A DNA stretch of 64,000 nucleotides, taken from contig JAYUKX010000026.1 in NCBI GenBank assembly GCA_043764095.1, forward strand, positions 1 to 64,000, in the 5' to 3' direction. Numbering within the stretch: position 1 is the stretch's first letter; each line of letters begins with the position of its first letter. The translations under genes and the position numbers were made by a program. This document shows positions 25,302 through 33,078 of this stretch, one piece after another. The notes beneath the pieces were generated by a model that saw only the letters and a program-made list of their open reading frames with translations, did no database searches and was not told the origin of the DNA. The stretch comes from M3007 sp043764095 (lineage in GTDB: Bacteria > Bacteroidota > Bacteroidia > Chitinophagales > Saprospiraceae).

Positions 25302-27833
25302 ATGTATTTTAACCCATCAGGTAAGGATTTAGCCATTCAATACAATCTTATCGAAAATGTATATGAAGGATTAGAGCAGTTCAAAGCGGCATTCATTCTG
25401 ACCAATAATGGCACTGAGGCGTTATCGGGCAACTGGTCTATTTATTTCAATTTTTTGCGGATGGTATTACCTGAATCTGTTGCAAAAGGGTTTGATATTC
25501 AACATATTAACGGTGATTTTTTCTGTTTAACGCCTACCTCGGCATTTGAGCCGTTGGCTCCAAATAACCAAGTTGAGATTAGTTTTTTAGCCAAATATTG
25601 GTCGATTAAAACAACCGATGCGCCGGCAGGGTTTTATATCGTTTACAAAGACAACGATGGAAATACGCTAACTCCCGAAGCAATCAACAATTTTAGTATC
25701 GGCGCATTTAGCCGCCCGGCGCAAATGATACGCCACGCCGGCGATCATTTGCCGGTTCCTACTGCCCAATCCAGATTTGAACACGACAACAACCTCAACT
25801 TATTACCCAAAGAGCAGATTTCCCCTATTTCCCCTAAGCCCGTTTTTTTGAAAAAAGGTGCGGGCTTTTTCCAAATATTGCCCACACATTGTATCGCTTA
25901 CGCGCCGCAACTAAAAGCAGAAGCGCAGTATTTGTCCAATATACTCGCGGAAAGTATCGGTACGCCATTGGCCATTATAGAAGGAAAAATCGGCGATATT
26001 CGAGTAGAGATTGGTCGAGTAGAAATGGCCGAAAACATCGAAAAAAACGAGCAAACGGCCTATATTTTAGACATTAACACCGATGGCATATCAATAATTG
26101 GTACAGACCCAAGCAGTGTTTTTTATGGCATTCAGAGCCTAAGAATGTTATTGGGTAGTCATTTGGAAAGCGATACAATGGCTTTATCGGTTCCATTTAC
26201 CATCGTCCGAGATGCGCCGGGGTTTGCTTATCGCGGATTACACTTAGACGTAGGGCGGAATTTCCATGACATTGAGAGTATCCACAAACTGCTGGATATG
26301 ATGGCTTTATACAAATTGAATAAATTTCATTTTCACCTAACCGATGATGAAGGATGGCGTATTGAAATTCCTGATCTACCCGAATTAACCCAAGTAGGTG
26401 GGCGACGCGGGCATACTTATACAGAAAAAGATTGTTTAATGCCCTCCTGTGGTTCTGGACCTGATCCAGATGATCCGTCCTCACCGGGCAATGGCTACTA
26501 TAGTCGCCAAGAATTTATTGAATTACTGCAATATGCGCAGCAATTACATATCGAGGTGATACCTGCCATTGATTTCCCCGGACATGCACGAGCGGCCATA
26601 CGATCAATGGAAGCGCGGTATGACCATTATATGTCGCAGGGCGACACACAGGGCGCCAATGCCTATTTATTGACCGATTGGGAGGATACTTCGGTCTATG
26701 AATCGGTGCAAATGTGGCGAAAAAATGTAGTCAATGTAGGTATGGAATCCACTTACGCACTGATAGAGAAGGTCGTGGACGAACTTTTGTCCATGTATGC
26801 CGAAGCAGGAGCGGCGCTACCCATGCTGCATATTGGAGGCGATGAAGTACCGCAAGGCGTTTGGTTGCAATCACCTGCATGCTTACGTTTGATGGAACAA
26901 CAGCCAGCATTAAAAGACGCTCAAGACCTTGCCGATTATTTCCTGCAACGGGTCAACCAAATTTTATCATCGCGCGGGATACAGACTGCGGGTTGGGAAG
27001 AAATTGCGATGACCCAAAAAGGTGGCACTCGCCTACCTAATCCGACATTTTCTGGGGAGCAGGTGGTACCTTATATTTGGAACACGATTTGGGGGGGAGG
27101 AGAAGAGGAGGTCGCTTATGCTTTGGCTAATTCCGGTTATAAAGTAGTGCTATCGAATGCCCCTAATCTGTATTTTGATTTTGCTTACGACAAAGACCCC
27201 GAAGAGCCTGGCTACTATTGGGGAGGCTACTTAAATACGGAAAATACGTTTAAATTTCAACCATTTGACCTCTATCAATGCGCGGAACAAGATGTATTGG
27301 GCAATGCAATAAATGCTGATGTGAAGTATAAAAACGCCATTCGCCTCACCGAAAAGGGACGCAACAATATTTTAGGGATTCAAGGTCAACTTTGGAGTGA
27401 AACCATTCGATCTCCAGAGCGACTTGAATACATGCTTTTTCCTCGTATGGTTGCATTGGCAGAGCGGGCTTGGGCTAATGCGCCAACTTGGGGCAATGAA
27501 AAAGACCCTCTTTTACGCCAAAATGCTTACGCGGCGGCTTGGAACGAATTTGCCAACCGCCTAGGCCAAATTGAGTTACCAAGATTAGATGCCTTGTTTG
27601 GCGGTATTGGCTATCGGATTCCATTGCCCGGCGCAACAGTGGAAAATGGCACTTTGAAAGCCAATGTAGAGTTTCCCGGACTTGATATTCGATATACGAC
27701 GGATGGTACTGAACCGACGGTACATTCGGCACTTTATACAACCCCAGTTTTGGTTGCGGGGGTAAAGGTGGTTATGTTAAAAGCCTTTGCTCGTAATGGG
27801 CGTGGTAGTCGGGTTGTTGTGGTGGGGTTTTGA
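25302..27833 (+). CDS. GH20 beta-N-acetylhexosaminidase (chitobiase-type)
   Basis: The 843-residue enzyme has the four-domain chitobiase layout. There is an N-terminal CHB_HEX carbohydrate-binding sandwich (residues ~1-150), a GH20b domain (~185-290), a TIM-barrel catalytic domain (~300-730; YRGLHLDVGRNFH, KFHFHLTDDEGWRIEI, and HIGGDEVPQGVW with the catalytic Asp-Glu pair), and a C-terminal CHB_HEX_C-like sandwich (GLDIRYTTDGTEPT). These enzymes release terminal GlcNAc/GalNAc from chitobiose, glycans or muropeptides by substrate-assisted catalysis. No signal peptide follows the ATG, which is unusual for this layout and suggests a cytoplasmic enzyme or an unrecognised export route. It converges on an AmpG-like permease with an 8-nt gap. 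Confidence 0.94.
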   Translation: MYFNPSGKDLAIQYNLIENVYEGLEQFKAAFILTNNGTEALSGNWSIYFNFLRMVLPESVAKGFDIQHINGDFFCLTPTSAFEPLAPNNQVEISFLAKYWSIKTTDAPAGFYIVYKDNDGNTLTPEAINNFSIGAFSRPAQMIRHAGDHLPVPTAQSRFEHDNNLNLLPKEQISPISPKPVFLKKGAGFFQILPTHCIAYAPQLKAEAQYLSNILAESIGTPLAIIEGKIGDIRVEIGRVEMAENIEKNEQTAYILDINTDGISIIGTDPSSVFYGIQSLRMLLGSHLESDTMALSVPFTIVRDAPGFAYRGLHLDVGRNFHDIESIHKLLDMMALYKLNKFHFHLTDDEGWRIEIPDLPELTQVGGRRGHTYTEKDCLMPSCGSGPDPDDPSSPGNGYYSRQEFIELLQYAQQLHIEVIPAIDFPGHARAAIRSMEARYDHYMSQGDTQGANAYLLTDWEDTSVYESVQMWRKNVVNVGMESTYALIEKVVDELLSMYAEAGAALPMLHIGGDEVPQGVWLQSPACLRLMEQQPALKDAQDLADYFLQRVNQILSSRGIQTAGWEEIAMTQKGGTRLPNPTFSGEQVVPYIWNTIWGGGEEEVAYALANSGYKVVLSNAPNLYFDFAYDKDPEEPGYYWGGYLNTENTFKFQPFDLYQCAEQDVLGNAINADVKYKNAIRLTEKGRNNILGIQGQLWSETIRSPERLEYMLFPRMVALAERAWANAPTWGNEKDPLLRQNAYAAAWNEFANRLGQIELPRLDALFGGIGYRIPLPGATVENGTLKANVEFPGLDIRYTTDGTEPTVHSALYTTPVLVAGVKVVMLKAFARNGRGSRVVVVGF

Positions 27834-27841
27834 TGAAGCCC

Positions 27842-29113
27842 CTAGACCTCCTTTTGTTCCTCGTGCAAAGGAACCAGCCAAGTAATCAAAAAAGCAGGAA
27901 TTGTGGCCACCAATACCCAAATAAAGAAATTGCAATACCCCAATTTATCGCTCAAATAACCACTAATCATAGCAGGTATCATCACGCCCAAGTTCATAAT
28001 ACCCGAGGCGAATGCGTAATGCGCCATCTTGTATTTACCCGGGGCAATTTGCTGCATCATAAAGAGGATAAGTCCTACAAATCCAAATCCGTACCCGAAA
28101 TATTCAATCGCAACAGCGGTAGCGATGGTATATAAATTCGTTGGCATAAAATAGGCCAAAATAGCATACACCACAAAAGGCAGGTTGAAAAAACAACACA
28201 AAATCAAGAGTGTTTTTTTGGTCAGTCCTTTGTTCGAGACGTAATATCCACCGGCAAGCGAGCCCAAAAGATAGGCCAATGCACCAAAAACACCATATAC
28301 AATACCAATTTCGGAAGTGGTTAAACCAAGTCCGCCTTGTTCCCGTGCTGCTTTAAAAAACAAAGGCGTGATTTTGATCGCCTGCCCCTCGGCAAAACGG
28401 TACAGGATGATAAAAAGGATACCATACCCAATATTTTTCTTTTGGAAAAAGGAGATGACCACGTCTTTTAAGGTAGCAAAACCCTCGTTTAATGAAGTCA
28501 CAGTAGTAGCAGCACCGCCTGCTGGCATTGTTTTGATATGATAAACACCGAGTAAAAGCATAATTGCGCCATAAATCCCCATGACAGCCATCCAAGCACT
28601 TACTACACCGATACTGGCCTCCAATTGACCCGCCATATACACCAACGCGCCCCCCGATAATACCTTTGCAATATTGTATGCAGCACCCTGCCAACCAATA
28701 TACTCGGCTTGCGACTTAGGCGAAAGAGCATTCAAATACACACCATCCACCGCCATATCGTGGGTAGCACCGCTAAAGGCGATCATCGCCAGCAATGCAA
28801 TTGAATAGGTAAAAAAATTGGGTAAAGACAACGAAAATGCCACTAAACCAAACAAAACACCCGTAAGTAATTGGGTGGCCACTACAAAATATTTCTTGGT
28901 TTTATACATCTCCAAAAATGGCCCCCACAAAGGTTTTATGGTATAGGGCAACAGAATGAGTGATGTCCAAAATGCAATTTGAGTATCAGAAATACCCAGA
29001 TTCTTAAACATGAGTGCTGAGGCAGCGGCAATGGCCACAAAAGGTAAACCCTCAGCGAAATAAGCAGTTGGCACCCAATACGCAGGGGCTTTTGATTCGT
29101 TTTGTTTTTCCAT
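27842..29113 (-). CDS. AmpG-like major facilitator (muropeptide permease family)
   Basis: The 423-residue, 12-TM protein starts with a short polar tail and YWVPTAYFAEGLPF, the AmpG/SLC33 signature of the first helix. It also has the inter-helix motif WTSLILLPYTIKPLWGPFLE and the FSGATHDMAVDGVYL segment. AmpG imports anhydro-muropeptides (GlcNAc-anhMurNAc peptides) for wall recycling; other family members move other substrates. The neighbouring GH20 enzyme, which appears to lack an export signal, would suit intracellular processing of an imported GlcNAc-containing compound. The link is inferred from proximity only, since the genes converge rather than form an operon. Confidence 0.88.
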   Translation of the reverse strand: MEKQNESKAPAYWVPTAYFAEGLPFVAIAAASALMFKNLGISDTQIAFWTSLILLPYTIKPLWGPFLEMYKTKKYFVVATQLLTGVLFGLVAFSLSLPNFFTYSIALLAMIAFSGATHDMAVDGVYLNALSPKSQAEYIGWQGAAYNIAKVLSGGALVYMAGQLEASIGVVSAWMAVMGIYGAIMLLLGVYHIKTMPAGGAATTVTSLNEGFATLKDVVISFFQKKNIGYGILFIILYRFAEGQAIKITPLFFKAAREQGGLGLTTSEIGIVYGVFGALAYLLGSLAGGYYVSNKGLTKKTLLILCCFFNLPFVVYAILAYFMPTNLYTIATAVAIEYFGYGFGFVGLILFMMQQIAPGKYKMAHYAFASGIMNLGVMIPAMISGYLSDKLGYCNFFIWVLVATIPAFLITWLVPLHEEQKEV

Positions 29114-29280
29114 TATACTTTTAATTATATCGTTACGACATTCGGCTTTACGCGTGTATCACCGAAGTTTAATGTCGCAAATGTATGCGAATAAAGTGTC
29201 AGGACATAATTAATTAGCAGAAATGAACGCAGGTATTTTTCGTTCAGACAAGCCATTTTTGAGGCAGATAACAGCGCTTT

Positions 29281-29415
29281 CTAACGAGAAAATGGCGCGG
29301 TAAGGGCGGAAAAGACCAAGACTTCGCGCATGAGTTTGGTGCGTTGTTCGGGCGAGAGTCCTACACCAAAGTCTTTGATACAAATTCCTTTGCCTTCTTT
29401 AAAAATGCGAATCAT
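29281..29415 (-). CDS. Small orphan ORF (44 residues), possibly a gene remnant
   Basis: A complete ATG-to-TAG frame encodes a protein beginning MIRIFKEGKGICIKDFG and ending LTAPFSR. It is compact and has normal amino-acid composition. The DFGVGLSPEQ stretch looks like part of a larger, once-conserved protein. It lies in the 540-nt gap 29114-29653, next to a clear pseudogene on the other strand, so it may be debris. Confidence 0.4.
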   Translation of the reverse strand: MIRIFKEGKGICIKDFGVGLSPEQRTKLMREVLVFSALTAPFSR

Positions 29416-29442
29416 ACAGCAGGTGCACCCCGAGAAGATTGA

Positions 29443-29589
29443 GAGGAGGGCGATTTACAAATCCTCAACCTACTCGGTCAACAAGTTTTGACGGGCAAAA
29501 CAGGACAACATCTGGATGTGTCCGCTTTGCCGCAAGGGACGTATGTGTTGAAAGTGGGTGTAGAGTAGGTGAAGTTTGTGAAACAATAA
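29443..29589 (+). pseudogene. Remnant of a type IX secretion sorting domain
   Basis: The frame opened after a TGA at 29440 reads DLQILNLLGQQVLTGKTG, then LDVSALPQGTYVLKVGVE, then an in-frame TAG (29566-29568), then VKFVKQ and TAA. This is the tail of a T9SS type A C-terminal domain, which normally ends with a K/R-F-V-K-Q-like strand. It has no upstream gene body and one internal stop. It is a decayed 3' end of a secreted-protein gene, perhaps left by recombination. Confidence 0.7.
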
Positions 29590-29653
29590 ATTAATGAAGA
29601 ATGATGAGTTGCAAATAAATATATTGATTTATATCCATAACTCATCATTCATA

Positions 29654-29998
29654 TCAAGCAACCGCATAGCCCGTGAAAGGGCGCATTTGAGGCGAGTGAA
29701 AAGCTAAAACAATATCGGATTTAGGAATACCACGTGCTTCGAGGTCTCCGATAATATCATAATCTGTTACATTTTGTTGTAGCCAAATCTTCTCATTTTT
29801 AATATCAAAATGAAATATAACAAGAAATACTTGTTTCTGATTGCGCCAACCAACTCGCAAGACTTGATAATGGTCGTTTTGAATGTCGAAAAGCAATTGT
29901 GTTTCGACATCAGTAGGTTGAGGATAGCCGCTTTTATCTGTGCTATACTCTTTTAAAACCTCTTGTAAAATTTGGCGATAGTGATTTACTTTTTCCAT
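29654..29998 (-). CDS. xisI: XisI-family protein
   Basis: The 114-residue protein matches the XisI pattern: an N-terminal helix (YRQILQEVLKEYS), then a beta-rich core ending in a motif of the form DIIGDLEARGIPKSDIVLAFHSPQMRPFTGYAVA. XisI always accompanies XisH and the two are named from the Anabaena fdxN-element excision locus, where they influence excision. Their biochemical role is not settled. The start overlaps the xisH 3' end by 13 nt, so translation is probably coupled. No integrase or excisable element is visible nearby. Confidence 0.9.
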   Translation of the reverse strand: MEKVNHYRQILQEVLKEYSTDKSGYPQPTDVETQLLFDIQNDHYQVLRVGWRNQKQVFLVIFHFDIKNEKIWLQQNVTDYDIIGDLEARGIPKSDIVLAFHSPQMRPFTGYAVA

Positions 29999-30402
29999 TC
30001 TATAATAGTATTGGTTAGTGGATCAAAAATAATCAGTTTGACATTTTCATTTCTTAATCTTTTTTGAATAAAGCGCCCCTGAAAGACACGATTATTGTAG
30101 GCATCAATAGGTAACGCAAGATAAAGTTCTCGTTCTGGTTCTGTTTCATCAAGAGCTTCGATGTAGTCCAAATATTGTCCAATAGCTTGATGAAAATCTG
30201 ATATAATGGATTTGCTAAGAAAGGATTTGACTTCAACGGCAATTTTTTCACCTGCCCGTTCAGCAGCAAAAACCATTTCAGCGGCAAGATCTATTTCAAT
30301 ATAAGTCTCGTCAAGGTCTATGTGAAGTGGGTCTTTTGTGATTAACCAACCCTCTTTTACTAAGGCTTGCCGCACATTGTCGTGAAAAATGTCTTTTGCC
30401 AT
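29986..30402 (-). CDS. xisH: XisH-family protein (PD-(D/E)xK nuclease-like)
   Basis: The 138-residue protein is a standard XisH. It begins AKDIFHDNVRQALVKEGW and carries EIDLAAE followed by IAVEVKSF, which resemble the D...ExK core of PD-(D/E)xK nucleases. The FHQAIGQYLDY and ALPIDAYN segments are also typical. Together with the overlapping xisI it forms a two-gene unit. Such pairs are scattered across cyanobacteria, Chloroflexi and Bacteroidota in a pattern suggesting horizontal transfer, possibly with a toxin-antitoxin or defence-like role (inference). Confidence 0.92.
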   Translation of the reverse strand: MAKDIFHDNVRQALVKEGWLITKDPLHIDLDETYIEIDLAAEMVFAAERAGEKIAVEVKSFLSKSIISDFHQAIGQYLDYIEALDETEPERELYLALPIDAYNNRVFQGRFIQKRLRNENVKLIIFDPLTNTIIEWKK

Positions 30403-30421
30403 AACGGATTCTATTTTTATG

Positions 30422-30429
30422 CAAATATA
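30422..30429 (-). promoter_or_regulatory. Probable -7 box (TATATTTG) of xisHI
   Basis: TATATTTG on the minus strand lies 19 nt upstream of the xisH ATG at 30402 and fits TAnnTTTG. No good TTG is present at the -33 position. Confidence 0.4.
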
Positions 30430-30519
30430 GGTGTTTTTAATTTTACCGCGTATCTATTTTAGCACCAAGTTTGTTTAGAACAACAGGTAAGGGCAGTAGA
30501 AATTCTGCAAAACTTTAAT

Positions 30520-31353
30520 TTAAACCAAAGCAATTCCTTGTATTGCCGTTTCCTCCTCTGGCAAAATATCACAATTATCCCAAATACCCGATAACAACGT
30601 ACCCGAATACGCCTTAGGCAAGGCATTTTGCGCCATAAGTGCTGCCGCTAGGGCATTATTGTAGGAAAAAGAATGGTGTTGCACTGTAAATCCATCGGTA
30701 GTTTCTTCCAAAATCATATACCAAACACGAGTAGTTCCATCGTTGGCGGGCATGCCTATGACACCTGCATTCAACCAATATTTTCCATCCTGAATATCTT
30801 GAAAAGGCAGTCCACAGTGACCACCAAGGATAATATCGGCTTGGGTGGCTTCAAAATTAGCGGCCTTTACCGACCAAGGGGTTGATTTAAAAATAAACTC
30901 CGAGGTATCAAAAAAAGAACCGTGTAGCATATAAACGCGTCGATCAGCATAGGTAAAACACAGATGATCGGGCAAAGTGTGCATCCACGCAATGGCATCT
31001 TGTGACAATTGCGATTGGGCATAAGGATACCACTGACGGGAAAACAAATCGCAGCGCGAACCATCTCCAAAATTGCAACCACAATCTTCTTCTCCGCTCC
31101 GCAACTGTATCTCTACATTACCTGCAATGACGTGAATACCCCAGTTTTTGACCATTTGTACCGACTCCTCGGGTTGTGCGCAATACGCCACCACATCGCC
31201 AGTGCAAAGGATGTTTTCCGGCAAAATTCCGGCGGCATCAGCGATCTGTTTCATGGCCTCTAATGCCTGTAAATTGCTATATACACCACCAAAAACCAGT
31301 AGTTTGCCGCGCAGCGTACCAATATCGCGTACTTTATTGATTATTTTATCCAT
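30520..31353 (-). CDS. Divergent metallophosphoesterase-fold protein
   Basis: The 277-residue protein follows the calcineurin-like phosphoesterase plan but with altered metal motifs. The first motif (normally DxHxN) is GGVYSNLQAL. Motif two is intact as CTGDVVAYCAQP. GNHD is GNVE. A LHGS segment is present, and the last motif (normally GHTH) is GGHCGLPF. There is also a CGCNF...CDLF cysteine cluster. I recall a bacterial subfamily with the same FGGxYSNL and GNxE features, so this looks like a defined subfamily rather than a decayed gene. Whether it still binds metal is open. The start at 31353 is chosen over 31407. No operon partner is visible. Confidence 0.82.
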   Translation of the reverse strand: MDKIINKVRDIGTLRGKLLVFGGVYSNLQALEAMKQIADAAGILPENILCTGDVVAYCAQPEESVQMVKNWGIHVIAGNVEIQLRSGEEDCGCNFGDGSRCDLFSRQWYPYAQSQLSQDAIAWMHTLPDHLCFTYADRRVYMLHGSFFDTSEFIFKSTPWSVKAANFEATQADIILGGHCGLPFQDIQDGKYWLNAGVIGMPANDGTTRVWYMILEETTDGFTVQHHSFSYNNALAAALMAQNALPKAYSGTLLSGIWDNCDILPEEETAIQGIALV

Positions 31354-31439
31354 TTTGCTTACATCTATACACTTTTTCTTTTGAGAAAAACAGTTACACT
31401 TTTGCACAATCTCAAAAGCATAAAAACTTGTGCAATAAA

Positions 31440-31660
31440 ATCTACTTCCTACTTTTTTTCGCCAAAAAAAGTAGGCAAAAAAGGCTTCGGCTGACGAAAA
31501 ATGCGGTGCTTTTGCTTCCTCGCTCCGGCGGCGCCAAAAAAACTCGCCGCACTATTGAGCAGAGGCTGTGCCTCGCTAACTCTGTTTGGCTCAAACAGTT
31601 TTTGGCTTCATCCGCCTCCACTCCAGCAAAACCTGCATTTTTCTAAGGCCGGTCTTGCCA
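31440..31660 (+). repeat. Structured GC-rich intergenic element with several hairpins
   Basis: The gap 31354-31704 is not simple spacer. It has a 12-bp perfect hairpin (arms 31448-31459 and 31464-31475, loop CGCC), a GAGGC/GCCTC stem at about 31562-31574, and a 7-bp hairpin CTGTTTG/CAAACAG (31582-31588 with 31592-31598) followed by five Ts. The short plus-strand frames here have no protein-like character. It resembles multi-copy palindromic intergenic repeats of Bacteroidota; copy number cannot be seen in this window. Confidence 0.55.
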
Positions 31661-31704
31661 CACTTGGGGTACTGTACTTCATCTAAAACCCCAAAGTCTA
31701 TTAC

Positions 31705-33072
31705 TCAAAATAAAAATGTACGGTTACAAATCCATTTTGATCCAAAAAACAAAGAAAAACACAAAACTGTGCCCAGTAAATTCACCGATAACAAATCAGC
31801 ATAAGGCCCCGAAAACCATATCAACTGCGCCGGATAAATGCCAAAAGCAAATACTACACCAAAAAAAATACCTGTCCAAACCGATAAATGGTATCCCAAA
31901 GGTGGTACATCTGCATTCCAGCAAATAAAAACAGGTGCTAACCCAATTACCATTGTACCGCTAACTGTTGTTGCACTCAGCACTTCTGGTCCTAAAAAAA
32001 CCGGAATTGTCCCGATTACCGCCAATATCAACATGGCCCATCGGCCTTTGTTCACCGTAATTTGCTCCTTTTTACCCAAATCCACGACAATCAGTTTGGA
32101 GAAAGAAGAAAAGGTAGAATCCAGTGTAGAACCCGCCGATGTAATCATAATTAAGTTCATCATCAACATCATACCTGCGCCCAGCGAACGAGCTACTTCT
32201 ACCGCCGCTTGTCCTTGCATACCGTGTATTCGCGCGTAAATCCCTACAAAACTAAACAACAAAATACACAAAAAACCAATCACTGTAGCCGCTATAAAAA
32301 CATAAAGGGTTGTTTTGGGTCGGGTCAAAAAACCGCGATCGGTCATCACCGGATCATGGAAAGGATAACTCAAAATTTGTAACAAAACCACAAACAACAG
32401 GTTAAGGCCGTGTGCCGCGTTCCACTCCCCTTCCGCTACAAAAGCACCGATATTCCCCTGTTCTTTGGGCAATAAAACGCCTAAAATCAGAAAAAGTAAG
32501 ACTGCAAAAACCAACATTTGAATAAAATCGGTGAGGAGAGAACTTTTTAAGCCGCCTTTTAGTACATACGCCAGTGTAAGAGCCGTAAAAACCAATATAG
32601 CACCGTAATACGATGGGCTGCCTTTGTCGCCAAAATAAGAACCAATCACCATCGTATTGGACCATACTTCATTGAACAAACGGATCGCAATGAGTACTGT
32701 AAACACCCTTACCGCGCTGCGACCAAATTTCCCACCGATAAACTCGTGAATACTCGTATAACCGCCGCGTACCCGCAATTGGTAAATGACAATACCCGCC
32801 ACCAAAAAAGATAAATAATAACAGGCATAAGCAACGCCGCCAACAAAGCCATAGGTAAGCCCTAGGTTGGCGGCGTTGGTAATAGACTTCGCAAATATCC
32901 ACGAAATAACAAGGCTGCCCGTCAGCAACACCGCCCCCGGCGTTTTGCCGGGCGCAGCACTGGCTTTGAAAAAATCGCTGCTGGTTTTCGCAAATGGCGA
33001 TACCAAAAACAAGCCTAAACCCAAGCCGATAATCGTCACCCATTGCCAAAATTGAATATCTTGAAAGTCCAT
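31705..33072 (-). CDS. Sodium:solute symporter (SSS family)
   Basis: The 455-residue membrane protein has about 12-13 TM segments. It shows SSS hallmarks: SDFFKASAAPGKTPGA near the first helix, the GGLKSSLLTDFIQMLVF segment of TM6 where the family has its (K/R)-G-G-x-x-x-V-x-x-T-D-x-x-Q pattern, and SAGSTLDSTFSSFSKLIVVDL around TM8-9 with the Na+-binding Ser residues. It should couple sodium entry to uptake of a small solute; the substrate is unknown. It lies 6 nt after the SusD gene on the same strand, so SusC-SusD-symporter probably form one uptake operon spanning outer and inner membranes. Confidence 0.93.
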   Translation of the reverse strand: MDFQDIQFWQWVTIIGLGLGLFLVSPFAKTSSDFFKASAAPGKTPGAVLLTGSLVISWIFAKSITNAANLGLTYGFVGGVAYACYYLSFLVAGIVIYQLRVRGGYTSIHEFIGGKFGRSAVRVFTVLIAIRLFNEVWSNTMVIGSYFGDKGSPSYYGAILVFTALTLAYVLKGGLKSSLLTDFIQMLVFAVLLFLILGVLLPKEQGNIGAFVAEGEWNAAHGLNLLFVVLLQILSYPFHDPVMTDRGFLTRPKTTLYVFIAATVIGFLCILLFSFVGIYARIHGMQGQAAVEVARSLGAGMMLMMNLIMITSAGSTLDSTFSSFSKLIVVDLGKKEQITVNKGRWAMLILAVIGTIPVFLGPEVLSATTVSGTMVIGLAPVFICWNADVPPLGYHLSVWTGIFFGVVFAFGIYPAQLIWFSGPYADLLSVNLLGTVLCFSLFFGSKWICNRTFLF

Positions 33073-33078
33073 ATTGCT

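Noticed and set aside
31428..31804. Short plus-strand frames between the phosphoesterase and symporter genes
   Set aside because: They translate hairpin-rich intergenic sequence or the antisense of the symporter 3' end, without protein-like features.
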